Below, in pieces: positions 1 through 11,320 of a stretch of 64,000 nucleotides of DNA (within the stretch, counting starts at the first letter, position 1; each line of letters starts with the position of its first letter). The position numbers and the translations under genes are program-made. The stretch comes from Anadara kagoshimensis (taxonomy: Eukaryota > Mollusca > Bivalvia > Arcoida > Arcidae): NCBI GenBank assembly GCA_021292105.1, contig CM037857.1, positions 33,612,680-33,676,679 of the forward strand, in the 5' to 3' direction. The notes beneath the pieces were generated by a model, which was not told the DNA's origin, did not search any database, and saw only the letters and a list, made by a program, of their open reading frames with translations.

Positions 1-1038
1 TAAAGGTCCTGAACTTATAGACTGCATTTTTGGTTTCATTTTTTTCACAGCGTGCCAGGTGTCATTTTGGTTTAAAGTTTCTGCTGCTAATGGACTTGAT
101 TTTACAAATTTATTAATTGACATATTTCTGTCATGAGTGTGAGTTTTAACATTCACTGTTTCTTTTTCTAAATTTTCGTAAAGTTTCACAGTTCCTATAA
201 TCTCATGCCTTTGTGATATGTTGTCATCCGATTTTGTAACGTGAACACAATCAATCACTTTATGAGTTTCTTCTCCTATCGCGACTACACTTGTGTCTTT
301 TGTATTTTTTCTCCACCCATGCCTGGCATCAGTTAGGATGTTAATGCCGTCCAATGTTTCATAACTTCCAACTTCTTCAAGCAATGCTGTGTGTGTAGAG
401 TCATTGTACTCGGAAGAAATGGCGTCTTTATGTCTTTTAAAAAACTTTTCACGGTTAGATTTGTTAATTATTCCAATGCCAGAAAAAGAACAAAACCTTG
501 CGTAGTGTGATGGCAACATACCGCTACAATCAAATGCATGATTTATTTTTTCATTTATGAAGTATTTTCCATTCGGCAAATAAGGCGATGACGACCATGA
601 ATATTTGTGTGGTTCTGCTGATAAACACTGTAATTTAAGTGCACTGACGTGTCCCTTGTGAGTGTTCCTTGATACTTTTAATTTGGCATTACAAATTTTA
701 CCATGTGCACTTGCAATATCAACAAGTTTAATAAGTGATGTTTGAGTGGTAACAAATAATTTTTGATTGACATCCTGCTTTTTAACTTTCAAATATGTGC
801 TACCAGTACTTTGTCTAGCTTGGTTTTCTTGTTGGCAATTTGCTTCAATCCATTTATCTAGAACTGTTTCCAATATTTGACGGTTGTTTACTGGGCGTTC
901 GCTTAATCGAACAAGTGCATCTCTAACTTTACGCATTTTCTCCATTATTATTTCCTTATTTGTTTCATCAGCTGGTATTTCCAATTTAAAAGAAGGTGGT
1001 CTTGGATGTTTTTTTAACTTTTCAGATTTTTCTGCCAT
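1..1038 (-). CDS. Transposase-like protein, N-terminal 346 codons (runs off left edge)
   Basis: An uninterrupted minus-strand reading frame starts with ATG at 1038-1036 (MAEKSEKLKKHPRPPSFKLE) and is still open at base 1. The first ~110 residues are charged and include a helical stretch (REIIMEKMRKVRDALVRL-like). The second half carries the motifs ILTDARHGWRKN (about residue 230), VKTHTHDRNMSINK (about 300) and NQNDTWHAVKKMK (about 325). Spaced acidic residues after 'TD', 'THD' and a 'WH.vK' block are typical of a group of animal DDE transposases often found as multicopy 'uncharacterized' proteins. I assign it to that group from memory of the family; Kolobok or IS4EU are the superfamilies I would test. 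The catalytic C-terminus lies outside the window. It is divergent from the gene at 1742, and the two together look like one transposon. No frame break is visible, so the copy may be young. Confidence 0.7.
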   Translation of the reverse strand, partial: MAEKSEKLKKHPRPPSFKLEIPADETNKEIIMEKMRKVRDALVRLSERPVNNRQILETVLDKWIEANCQQENQARQSTGSTYLKVKKQDVNQKLFVTTQTSLIKLVDIASAHGKICNAKLKVSRNTHKGHVSALKLQCLSAEPHKYSWSSSPYLPNGKYFINEKINHAFDCSGMLPSHYARFCSFSGIGIINKSNREKFFKRHKDAISSEYNDSTHTALLEEVGSYETLDGINILTDARHGWRKNTKDTSVVAIGEETHKVIDCVHVTKSDDNISQRHEIIGTVKLYENLEKETVNVKTHTHDRNMSINKFVKSSPLAAETLNQNDTWHAVKKMKPKMQSISSGPL

Positions 1039-1741
1039 CGTACAATATATTTGTTAAAATTTAAAATTCAGAATCTAGTCACTTTTTGCTATATAATTTG
1101 TAAACTGAAAAACGGTAAGTAACATACCTATAAGGTGGTAAGATCCAAGTCATGGAGGGTTTGATGCCCTTATTATGTAAGGGCTGGGTTTGTTATTCAT
1201 AAAATTACAGTTTTGACATTGTACTCTTTATAATGCAATCGTTTTCAAAGGCACTTGGTACATCAAAATAGTTTTTCAGACAATTATTTTTTTAAATTTT
1301 GATGTTATTCTAAGAATAAAAAATATTTGGTAATAAACCTATTTTACCCATTTTTTTCTTAGATAGAATCCTCCACCGATAAAGCCTTTTCCCGGGAAAT
1401 CTCAGCAAATGAAAAAAATTCCCACCAAAATCTTCAACTGGTGGAGGTTACTTGAGGGAAAACTAAATATTTAATGTTCTTAAAAATGTCTAAAACTAAA
1501 ATCAAACAGCAGTTTTTAAACAATTTTTTAAATACATAATCTGAGAACAATTTTTAATTTTTTAATTTAAATTTCTACTCAAAATATCATTTTAATTGTA
1601 TTTTGTAAAATATAACAGAAATGTCTATCTACCACTGAACCCCCTTTTTACCTGTGGGCATACATAAATTTCACATAACTGACCATTTAGTCAAATTGAA
1701 TCTTTATTTTATTGAAAACCTTTGATTGAAACACACATATA
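1039..1741. promoter_or_regulatory. Divergent intergenic spacer, presumed bidirectional promoter
   Basis: AT-rich non-coding spacer between two divergent start codons. It holds several T- and A-rich runs. No TATA box could be singled out with confidence. The role as a shared promoter is inferred only from gene orientation. Confidence 0.3.
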
Positions 1742-2341
1742 ATGGATGAAACTTCAAGTGAAGAAACATTTACATTACATTTAAAAGTGAATAATTTACA
1801 GAAGGAAACTATTTTCCAAATGTTTTGTCATCACAATTGGGATTTTGTTGAAGTACCGGAGAAAGATAATACAACATCAAAACAAACTCCACTTGTTACA
1901 ATTGGAAATTTTTCTCAGGAAGTTACTGAAACACCTGCAGATTCTTATATACCATATAGTGAAAATTTACAGGTGAATACATTCAGGTTACCACAAAATG
2001 AACAGGAACCAGAATGTCAATATTGTTTATGCAAACCTTGCATAACACATGACAGCAATAGGCAATTGTGGTGGGAAAATGAATCTTTGCCCCCAAGGGA
2101 TACCAACAGTAAAGAGAGAAAAGAAAAATTTAAATATTTTTGGACAATGTTGTTACATAGAGGTGTATGGGATGATGAAGGATATAAAGAAAGGAAGACT
2201 TTAGCAAGAAATATAGATCCTTACAGGGGGCAGTTTGTATGGCACAAACGTGATATTATGCCTTTATGTGTGTTGAAATTAGTCAGACATTGGTTCCCTA
2301 ACCCTGAGGGTAAACCTTATATGGGACACATGTGGGAATAA
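1742..2341 (+). CDS. P2X7 C-terminal (ballast)-like domain protein, 199 aa
   Basis: A complete 199-codon frame from ATG at 1742 to TAA. Residues 1-85 are low-complexity and acidic. From about residue 90 it shows a Cys/His cluster (CQYCLCKPC, then ITHD), followed by RQLWWENESLPP, then FWTMLLHRGVWDDEGY, and a C-terminal block RDIMPLCVLKLVRHWFPNP ending PYMGHMWE. This order matches the P2X purinoceptor 7 intracellular-domain family, which binds zinc through Cys/His ligands. There are no membrane segments or ATP-binding ectodomain, so it is not a receptor. Stand-alone proteins ending in 'PYMGHKWE'-type sequences are multicopy in many invertebrates. Its place next to a transposase suggests it is the accessory ORF of that transposon, perhaps DNA- or protein-binding; that role is inference. 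Confidence 0.75.
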   Translation: MDETSSEETFTLHLKVNNLQKETIFQMFCHHNWDFVEVPEKDNTTSKQTPLVTIGNFSQEVTETPADSYIPYSENLQVNTFRLPQNEQEPECQYCLCKPCITHDSNRQLWWENESLPPRDTNSKERKEKFKYFWTMLLHRGVWDDEGYKERKTLARNIDPYRGQFVWHKRDIMPLCVLKLVRHWFPNPEGKPYMGHMWE

Positions 2342-4726
2342 AAGTGTAAATACTTATAATTATAAAGTAATAACTTGGATAACTTTGTATATATTAGATT
2401 ATACATTTTCTGTTCTTGAGCTGGATATTTATAGTAACAGGGGATATCCAAATACAGGTAAGACATTCTAAATTTATTTCTATAACAAAGGACCTTTATT
2501 TTAGGCTCCTCCCTTGAGTGTCAATCAACAGATTTCAAATTTTAAAATCACCTGGTTTCATATTTTCTTTTGTCAATATCTAAAACAATATATCATAATA
2601 TTTTTTTAATTTTGAATTTTTCAATTCTTGGTGATGGAGGCAGCTTGCTTGACAAAAATGAAGAATATCTGTCAACTGGTAACACTGAATTTCAAAAAAA
2701 ATTAGCTGAGTCCTGAATGTGTTCAAGAATTGTTCAAATCTGTGCTTCTCAGCCATTGGTTTCCTTTTATAGTTGAGCCCCGGCCTTTAACGAGCACATT
2801 TAGTAAATAGGGGCTTTTCATACAAGCCTATCAACGGACTCTAAGCCGTCATACGTTATATTGTGTTGGTGTAAATGCAGCGAAGATTAATGTGGCCGAC
2901 AGCTATTAATCTAAGCCTCTCTTGTAAACCTTTTATTCCTAAACTTATCAAAATTCCTTATGTTGCAATGAAAACTGAAAAAATGAAATAAACTTTGAGT
3001 GCATGAAAAATATAATGGCTAAAATATTCTGTCGGATATAGACCTAGATTCTTTGTAGTAGAGATTAACTTGTGTTGTTTCATGATCTTCTCCGATTCTC
3101 TTTTTCTATTTAGTCTAAAACAAATTTCGCGTCCCCGTTTCAATGTTAATCTTATTTTAATAAATTTGATGCCATGTTCAAAACTTTAACGTAGCAAGGA
3201 ATGGTTATATTTTCATATTTTTACAATTTAATAAATTTAATGCCATGTTAAAAACTTTATTTTAGTCAGGAATGACCGTCCATATTTTCATATTTTTCCA
3301 CGATTCTAGAAAAAACGCTCAAACACTTATGTCTGTTTATTATAAAAGTGTATATCATCTAAATTGATATGTTTTTTTGGTCGTTCTGTTTGTAATTTGA
3401 TTATTCTTGGAGACAAATTACATGTAATAGAATAGAATATACATGTATATCCATTGTTTCCAAATCCATATATATCTTTTTAAATATTTATGATAAATAT
3501 AATATATTATAAATATTATGTTATTCTGTTATTGTAATTTTTAAATAAAATTGTGTTTACACGGAACACCGTATCACCTGAAGAAATATAATATCGAAAT
3601 TTGGTGAATAAAAAATCTCATAGTAATTTTGATAATCAATTTCTAATACCCTCGAAAGATTTTTCCAGAGCATGTTATTAAAAGCTCTGTTACCTAGCTA
3701 AACAGATGATTCGAACTTAGCGATTTTTTAATTTAAAAAAAATCATCAAAATATTTCCAAAATTGGCGAAAAATGATGTTACCCATTACAATTATTATGT
3801 TGTAATTTTCGCTTACTATTAGGCAAGGATAAAGATGCTTTGATTAACTAGATTCAAATCGTTAATTTTGTATAAGTTTGTATAAATGCATCATGGACAA
3901 TATGTTTTAAAAAATTAAATAATTTTAATGAAAAAATATATTTGTTCAACTTATTCTATTTATAATATTTTTTCTATAGCAATTTCTCTTTGTTTCTTAT
4001 CTTATGAGTTTAGAAGTTTTTAAACTGAATGATTTTGCTCAAAATATTTCGATTTTTATATGCAAGGTATGATATGTTCGAATATAAAAAATAAAATTAA
4101 GATAAATAAAAAACTACTATCACAAATTTTCAGAAAAAATTTAAATGCCTGGTAAAAATTTTATCTCATTTCATTAATATACTGAGATATATTTTTATAT
4201 ATTTCAATATTGAACATGTATTGTGTATGAAAAATATTTTTAAGTCTTTTTCTGTATACTGCGAGTTCATTTTACTTAAGTTTTTTACTGTCTTATTTGA
4301 AATAATTTTACTTTTAAATAATAATAATAATATCTTCTTTATTATTGTCACAAAATTAAGAAAGATACTACCAGTGATTAATTATTGTAATGATTAATAA
4401 ACGTTTAGAGTTTATTGTTTTACCTCGCCAACAAAATATACACCGCACATTTACAAAACAACGAATAACCTCATGGGCGGGTCACTATTACTTATATATG
4501 CAAAAATTTAACTTGAAAATAATGTCTCTACAGAGCGTTAATAGATTAATTAATCTTTTATTTTTTATTACAGAAATTTTGGTTTTTCTTAATTTCAACA
4601 TCTTAAGCGGACATAACTGTTTTAAACCTATTTACTAACTGTGAACAATTAGATTTAAAACAAAAATTACAAATTGTATTGTTACATTTGGAACTATTTT
4701 TCCTTACAAAATAAAGGCTTCCTATA
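2342..4726. other. Non-coding AT-rich DNA
   Basis: No supportable gene. Short frames here (for example near 2958-3143 and 4166-4638) have no recognisable motif and look like chance. The only structure seen is the short tandem duplication at 3158-3299. Confidence 0.5.
3158..3299. repeat. Two-copy tandem repeat, period 71 bp
   Basis: The unit begins TAATAAATTTGATGCCATG at 3158 and again, with one change, at 3229. Each copy continues into a shared CATATTTTTCATATTTTT-like tail. Confidence 0.75.
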
Positions 4727-4730
4727 GACC

Positions 4731-4789
4731 TGTCATATACCATTTTTTTAATTTAATCATAAAATACATTCAAAAAATGGTATATGACA
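4731..4789. mobile_element. Micro-MITE (TGTCA...TGACA), 59 bp, TSD GACC
   Basis: A 17-bp perfect inverted repeat (TGTCATATACCATTTTT and its complement) flanks a ~25-bp centre. GACC stands directly outside both ends (4727-4730 and 4790-4793), as expected for a 4-bp target duplication. Best-preserved member of a family also seen at 13956, 20039, 21356, 29067 and 42081. Confidence 0.85.
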
Positions 4790-4793
4790 GACC

Positions 4794-6095
4794 GATTTAT
4801 TGTCTACAGATGCATTGAAATGACGAGAAAAATTTATTTTTCTCAAAATTTGTCGTCTATGTAGCTCGTTTTGTCGCATACCTCATGCGTTTAGGTTTCG
4901 CTTTTCATTATCTTTTTTTCAAACAAAATTATGTGTTAATTGCAAAACGGAGCTTATTATTTTATATGTAAAATACATAAACATTTGAATATGTATAATA
5001 ATTTTTGTCCATCTGACTCCTGATCAATACCAATAATAGCTACAGTGAACATCCATGTGTGTGGTAATCATTCCCATAAAACGGGTTTAAATTCTAATCT
5101 TAAATAAATTATTCACCAATAATAAAAACCATTGAATATATAATATCTTTTGTTCAAAAAATGTTGACACTGCAAGCATAGTCTTATAAAGCCCTCAAAA
5201 AGTTAACTTCGTCAATTATACAAATGTTCTTAAATATAAAAGGTTAATTGTTTTTGGCACATTGAGGTATGAGGTATTTAGACACTGTTTCGTTCTTAAA
5301 ACATGCTTGTTTGTTTATATACATGTAGCAAACAGTTTCCTACAAAAGTAATGGGGCTACGTCACTGGGTATAGTTATGTCCAATGTACGTCCAAAGTCG
5401 GGAATGTGGCCTAAATTGTGTGTTGATCTTGAGTGTTGTTTTCTTGTTTGAATTGTTTGTTCTTCATAGTTCAGGCTTTTGTCCTTCAGCTGATAATTTA
5501 TATTTTATTCTTTCTAACACAAAATACAGACAAGTCAAAGAAAACAAAACGAATGCTCTACAAAGGCTTTAATGTCAAAATAATCTTACAAGCTTACATT
5601 CCCGAACCAATAAGAATTTCTAGAAAATTTTACACAGATAATAATGTAATGTGTTCAAATAGAGTACCTATAAATTATATTAAACCTGTCTTGAAGCATT
5701 CTATACGACAATTTAAACGCATCTAGAAAAAACATCTTCAGTTTTCAGATATTTTGCTGGAATGTAAAACTCAAAAAGGTTGGCAAAACACAACAGATAT
5801 ATGTGTCATAAGTACAAAACTCTTAGCATGCATATAATCTGAAAATGTGTCTAGCAGACATTGCTTATTTAACGATCATTAAACTCACAACAATTACATA
5901 TGTAGATAAATTACATACATTTTATTATTGTGCTCAAATCAACAAAATATACAAAAGTTTTCTTTAAAAAATCTAAATACAAACCGCTATGAATCAATCT
6001 ATAAAACATAATACAATATCGACTAGGAAGAAGGAAAACATTGGAAGAACAATGACTTCAAATTGGAAAATAGCCGGAACCTAAAATACCCAGAA
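4794..6095. other. Non-coding DNA, no gene seen
   Basis: AT-rich. Two overlapping frames at 5384-5726 show no domain or family resemblance. I see no repeat or RNA signal. Confidence 0.4.
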
Positions 6096-6148
6096 AGTTT
6101 CAAGTTTCTTTATTTCTCTAATTGCATAGTACAATATTGAGAACGTTT
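6096..6148 (-). mobile_element. Very short LINE 3' end
   Basis: Read on minus, the segment matches the 3' terminus of the LINE at 62533-62937: a 'gttctcaa...gta' block, then an AATAAA signal and an A/T-rich tail. It is truncated after about 50 bp and is directly followed by the foldback element at 6149. Confidence 0.45.
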
Positions 6149-6302
6149 AACCATTGAACTGTCTAGAAATGGCGTTTATAGTGCTATAGTTTCCATTGCC
6201 GTGCAAAGTGAACTTATTACGCGCGCTTGGGCGTTATGATTAGTTTTCTTGGCAATGGAAGTTATAGCACTATAAACGCCATTTCTAGACAGTTCATTGG
6301 TT
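6149..6302. mobile_element. Foldback/MITE, 154 bp
   Basis: Arms of about 60 bp (AACCATTGAACTGTCTAGAA and complement) are nearly perfect inverted repeats around a short loop containing TTACGCGCGCTTGGGCG. No coding capacity. Target duplication not clear. Confidence 0.85.
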
Positions 6303-6742
6303 ATATTTACATTTTGCAATTTTGAAAATCTTATTTTTGTTTTTTAATCTTAAAACACTGTCGTGTACGACATGCATTTCCAATTGCTGAAACAGCCAGC
6401 CAATGGCGTTACGGGTATAGGCGTAAGCAAGAGATGAGTGACGTCACATTAGCAAATATAATTTTAGTCCCATAACTTCATTTGGTCTCAAACTGAGTTT
6501 AATACAACCAAACATCATAAATGTAAATATATATACATGTACATAAAATTACATACATAAGTAAACATATGCAAATAGGCTTACATGCAAGTACTAGTAC
6601 CATTACGTAAATGGAATAATACAACTAGTATTAAATGGGGGATTAGAAAGAATAGAAACTATAATTTAAATTACATGTTTACAATAAACACTTATGCGTA
6701 TTGAAGATATTATAGATAGACAAATATTTCTATTAAAACTTA

Positions 6743-6943
6743 CACAAGTTTCGCAATCATTTCTGAACTGAGAATTTCTTTTAACTTCAATTCGGCCAAT
6801 AATGACCATCATTTTTGGAACAAAACATTAAAATTTTGTGGCAAAACTAAATATACATGATATACGCTTGAAGTGATCTTCAAAATTTAGCTTAAATTTA
6901 AGTTAAGAAAATCCTGATTTGAGGAATGACAGTGAAACTTGGG
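6743..6943. mobile_element. MITE with AAGTTTCACAATCAT-type ends, copy 1
   Basis: The left end (CAAGTTTCGCAATCATTTC) and right end (complement of ATTCCTCAAATCAGG, then AGTGAAACTTG) form an imperfect ~40-bp TIR. About 200 bp, non-coding. Confidence 0.6.
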
Positions 6944-7065
6944 TTGTTAAATTTGGGTCTGAACTGGTAAGATGTTTCGTTCATATGATAAAGTAAAGTC
7001 ATGAACCATGAGTTAGTAATATTTGATGACCCCATAGTTCCGTGCTGCTTTTAATTTTTCATACG

Positions 7066-7240
7066 TGGCAGATGTAGTAGCTAGCTAGACAGGAGGTGTT
7101 AACCCTCCCTCAGCACCCAGTCTCGCTTCCTTGGTGGCAATGTACTTAATTAATTTGGTTTGCTAGTTTTTAAAGTTTTTACTTTGCTTTTTGGATTGTG
7201 AGTGTGATCTGGGCATGAATTGATATGTTTGTATTTGATT
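7066..7240 (+). mobile_element. Penelope-like 3' tail
   Basis: Shares with the longer copy at 9885 a GCTAGCTAGACAGG block, a degenerate 'accc...cacccagtctcgcttcc' hairpin region and the AAGTTTTTACTTTGCTTTT...GGATTGTGA end. Only the 3' untranslated part is present. Confidence 0.65.
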
Positions 7241-7881
7241 TGCTTCTTATAAAATTTCTTTCATTGTGCTACAAGAGACAACAGCATTTTATCATTATAC
7301 AAGGGACGTTTAATAATGTCCGTAACACAAACAACAAAAACAAAACTGCGATAGATATTTAAACCATTTGCTCTTAATCATAGACAAACAAAACCCCTCT
7401 TATAATTGTAGACAATTTTCAAACCTTTCGGCACATTCAATTGCCCGTCTTAATGAGTACCATTTAGACTATTACATGGCTAATACAAACACAGACCTTG
7501 AATGTAATAGTTACCCAGAGAGCATTTATAAGTTTTGAATTGTACGGCAACAATTGTAAACTAGTTTCGTTTTACTCATATGTTCTTCTGAACAGCCTTT
7601 AGTGTATTAAAGTGTGCATAAGCTAGCAAACTTAAGCTTTGTGCGAAGTCGTAAAGTCTTGTAAATCTCAACTTACCCGGTACAGACCGGTTGGCTTTCT
7701 TGCAAGTACTAATACCATTATGTGATTGAAACACCAGAAACTGGTATCCAACGGGACGTTGGAAAGAATAGAAACTTCGATTTGAATCAAATGTTTACAA
7801 TATACAGTGCATTAAAGATTTCATAGATATTTCATAAAAATTCAAAAGTAGCAAATAGAAAAATATTTCTAATAAAAAATG

Positions 7882-8115
7882 ACCCAAGTTTCAAAATCAT
7901 ATCTAAACTTAGATTTTCTTTACTTAAATTCAGCAAAAAATATGACCATCTTTTTCGGAACAAAAAATTAACATTATGTGGCAAAACTAAATATAAGTGT
8001 CAAAAATGACACCTTTAATTCCACAATATCTTAAAGATGTACAAAATTATTAAGATTTCAAATGTGCCAAATCTAAATTAAGGAAAATCTGAATTGAGGA
8101 ATGATTGTGAAACTT
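7882..8115. mobile_element. MITE with AAGTTTCACAATCAT-type ends, copy 2
   Basis: Counterpart of copy 1 within unit B of the 1.1-kb duplication; ends CCCAAGTTTCAAAATCAT and ATGATTGTGAAACTTTG. Confidence 0.6.
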
Positions 8116-8213
8116 TGCCCTGAATATGGCAAGGCCTTTCGTTTATATTATTAGATATAGTCATCAGCCATTTATTTGTTGATGACTCTATAGTCCACTG
8201 CTGCTTTTAATTT

Positions 8214-8385
8214 TGAATCTATACGTCGCTGGTGTAGACGCTAGCTAGACAGGTGTTTACGCTTCCTCAACACCCGGCCTTACTTCCTCGGTGAAAATGT
8301 ACTTAATTAACTTGGTTTGCCAGTTTTTTTTTGCTTTAAGAATTATGATTTTGATTTGTGCATGGATCGGCTTGTTTGTGTTTGA
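8214..8385 (+). mobile_element. Penelope-like 3' tail (duplicate)
   Basis: Diverged duplicate of the tail at 7066, with GCTAGCTAGACAGGTG and a late TTGATTTGTGCATGGATCGG block. Confidence 0.6.
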
Positions 8386-8816
8386 TTTTTTTCACATTAC
8401 GCTTCCAGACACGACACCATCATCATACAATGGACGCTCAATATTTCCGTAGCACAAATAACACAAACAAAATGATAGGCTTTAAAACTTTTGCTCTAAA
8501 TCATAGAAAAAACAATGCCCCTCTTGTTATTTTAGACAACTTTCGAACCTTTTGAAGTCGTTTGATAATTTCAATTGCTCATATAAATGAGTACCATCTA
8601 GACAATCACATGGCTAATAAAACACAGACCTTGAATGGAAAAGTTAACCAGAAAGCATATTATAAGTTTTGAAGTTTGGCAACAATTGTAAACGAGTTTC
8701 GTTTTACTCATATTTTCTGCTGAACGGTCTTTAGTGTATGCCAATGTTTATAAGCTAGCACACTTTGTAAGTCGTTCATGCGACAACGTTAAGTATTCTT
8801 GTAACATCTCAACTTT

Positions 8817-9884
8817 GAGGGAATTTTCGTTAGGTAACTCATTTAGCTTGTTCATATTGTTTGACACGATATTATTACGTTTTTAAATGTTAAAACAATC
8901 TTAATTTAGAATATTTTAAATGTTCTTGTTATTGGTCTTGTTCTTGTTCTTGACCATAACTCGTTATTATTTTCGTTTATCATAGTTCAAAAATCTTTTT
9001 GACAAGTTTAACCAATTTAAGTTGCTTTTTTATTTTAGTGTAGCATAAAATATTTTGAACTCAAAGCGTGCCATCTGTACGTATATACGTATCTCTGGGC
9101 AGATTAAATATCCTTGCAGAAAATGATTATAATGTTCATAAGTTAACTGCGTAAATATTAACGTTGCACAGCAGTGACGCAAATTATTGAACATTGTTGG
9201 AATCTGATGCCAGTCCAAGGTTTACAAAGTTATAATAGATGTCTAAATAATGTTTGTTGCTATTGTGTTTTGTTTATCCTTTTGTTGTAATTATTTTGTT
9301 GTTTTACTGGACATGGGATTAATAAAAAAAATCAACAATATGAATTTTAAAATGCCCAAACACAAAATTGAAGAAATATACTTGATAATAATATTTTGAT
9401 TATAATTTTTTTTAAATATGTTTGACAAAAAGCAACATTGTTTTTGAAGGATGTTATATCACCTGAGAAGTCTATGGCGGTTTATTGCGACCATACTTTA
9501 TCTGTTGTACATTCTGTGTTGTCCCATGTGTGCCGTACACGTTTTCGATTTTTTCTCTATAACCAGTGAACCAACTTGAATGCGGTGTTACTTGGCATAA
9601 GCTGTTTAATGTTAACTTTACATGACTTTACTTTCACATAGTGTTTAACATTAAATATTTTAATGAATGAAATTTAGCACCAAGGGCTACGACGCATGTG
9701 GAATAGCTGACCAGGCCTTATTTATGAATTAGATCATGTTTGCAAAGTTGATTGACATTTACCTTCAGTGACCTTAAGTAGTAAAACCTTTAAACACCTT
9801 TCATTTTTTGCTTTTTCTTCGTCGTATCTTGCAATGCCAGTTTCGAAATGAAAATTTAAAACATACTTATCCATGTGTTAAATA
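8817..9884. other. Non-coding DNA, no gene seen
   Basis: AT-rich. A short 'tcttgttcttgttcttga' run occurs near 8935. No supported gene or element. Confidence 0.4.
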
Positions 9885-10760
9885 AAACACATGAACTCCA
9901 CCAGGGAAGTGAGACCGGGTGCTCCGGAAGGGTAAGCACCTTTTGTTTAGCTAGCTACTCCTGCCACGTGTGTAATCATAATTGAGTGAAAGGAACATGC
10001 AACTATCTAGGTCAATCCTGGACACAGAGACGTCAACCTTATCAACAATACTATGATGACGGCCATGATTTTTAAGGCCCTTGATAAGCCTGATAAGCCT
10101 AGGCTTGCAATATCCTTTGGTCAATAATTTATTTGTAAGCAGCTTGTTTGTTTCGTTGTATAAAGTTCCCACATTGAGAACAAAATCTGCCATAGTGTAT
10201 TAATTAGGAATGCACCACATACATGCGATGGAAGAGGTATATTGTTGCATAGAAAATAAAGTCATCACGTTTGTCATAAGTTTTAAACGTATCCTTTCGT
10301 TGGCGTCATAATTGAGCTATAAGACTAAATATAAAGCAGAACTTGAAGAATCAGTCGTTTCTTTATTCCAAGCTCATTAGCAATGATGGCATTTACATAG
10401 TCCCCAAAGTTAGGATTGTTAAAATACAGAACGTCATCTATATATCTGTATGTGGAGTTGAATGATTTGGGGACAGTCTTCTCTCCAGATTTAAGGTTCT
10501 GCATAAACTCTGCTTCATGAGAATAAAGAAATAAATCAGCAAGCAATGATGCACATTTTGTACCCATTGGTATAACGATTGTTTGCTGAAAAATTATATT
10601 ATCTAACACAACAGATAAGTTGTCTATCAAAAACTCGAACATTTCATTGGTGGTATCTTCAATATATTTTTTTGGAATAAGTATGTTGCTTTATAAAATA
10701 GCCAGAATCCCTGTTCAGCACTAGATATTTGTCTCTTGGCTTACCGTTTCATGCGAAAAC
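9885..10760 (-). mobile_element. Penelope-like element fossil with reverse transcriptase core and 3' tail
   Basis: On minus, starting near 10750, the translated sequence reads like the Penelope-like RT of animals: a KYLVLNRDSGYF-type block, FEFLIDNLSVV, QQTIVIPMGTKCASLLADL and the catalytic YRYIDDVL. A downstream frame at 10193-9951 matches the family's C-terminal part (LLTKGYCKPRL, GRHHSIVDK). It ends in a 3' tail with a GGTGCTTACCCTTCCGGAGCACC-like hairpin and the AAACACATGAACTCCACCAG block at about 9890-9950. The element is 5'-truncated and broken, with a few interruptions. On the plus strand at 10841-10860 the KPRDKYL-coding region recurs in inverted orientation, so two fragments lie head to head. 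Family assignment is from motif recognition only. Confidence 0.8.
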
Positions 10761-10860
10761 CTGTATTCTTTTGTATTTGCAATGATAAAATTGTTTACAG
10801 AATGTCTAAACCATGTTATTCACTTGACATTCTACAAAAACGGTAAGCCAAGATACAAAT

Positions 10861-11175
10861 GTCTACGTACTTAACAAGGAGTCTGTATATTGTGTCAAGC
10901 ACTATACGGAGGCCAAACAAAAATAATTTAATTCTAGGTATGTTTTAATACCACAATTTCAGTTTATTTATAAAACCAACATTGGTCACGTGATCAATAG
11001 AAAAGATGACGGAATCGGCGATTGTTAATGGTTACGAGCTAATTACGTCAGTGACGTTATTTGTATTAATGTGCCATTTGATGGTGGCAATTTCAAGGTA
11101 AAGTTTTGAAAGCATTCAAATGTCATTTAAATTATAAATATTATTGCAAAATTTTCTTAGAATTAAATTATACGA
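10861..11175. other. Non-coding DNA between Penelope-like fragments and a foldback
   Basis: May include a little more of the inverted Penelope-like fragment (to about 10920). The rest shows no structure. Confidence 0.35.
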
Positions 11176-11320
11176 AATAACTTTGATATGTTTTTGGTTT
11201 ATCATTTTTAACCCCCAAAACCTGTGTATAAACTTGTTTAACCCGCTTCGTGGAGTTATACAGTTTACCGGTTTTGGGGGTTAAAAATGATAAACCAAAA
11301 AAATAAAAATCAAAGTTATT
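11176..11320. mobile_element. Foldback/MITE, 145 bp
   Basis: Arms AATAACTTTGATATG...GGTTTATCATTTTTAACCCC and complement form a ~50-bp near-perfect inverted repeat around a loop with CCCGCTTCGTGGAG. Non-coding. Confidence 0.8.

Larger units (their letters stand above)
1..2400. mobile_element. Two-gene DNA transposon (left part)
   Basis: A transposase-like gene on minus and a P2X7-C-like gene on plus diverge from a shared 700-bp spacer, and both frames are open. No terminal inverted repeat can be matched because the left end is outside the window; the right limit at about 2.4 kb is a guess from the end of the second gene. Host genes of unrelated function could in principle share a promoter this way, but both proteins belong to families that are strongly multicopy in invertebrates. 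Confidence 0.5.
6586..8816. repeat. 1.1-kb tandem duplication (two diverged units)
   Basis: Unit A (6586-7676) and unit B (7701-8816) share the same order of blocks: TGCAAGTACTA start, a MITE (6743/7882), a 'CCATAGTTC/CTATAGTCC' block, a Penelope-like tail (7066/8214), and an 'aagctagca' end block. The offset is about 1115 bp. Divergence is large, so the duplication is old and happened after both mobile elements were in place. Confidence 0.75.

Noticed and set aside
1742-2341. A P2X7 receptor gene
   Set aside because: Only the C-terminal-domain-like part is present; no transmembrane segments or ectodomain, and a complete short frame with its own start and stop.
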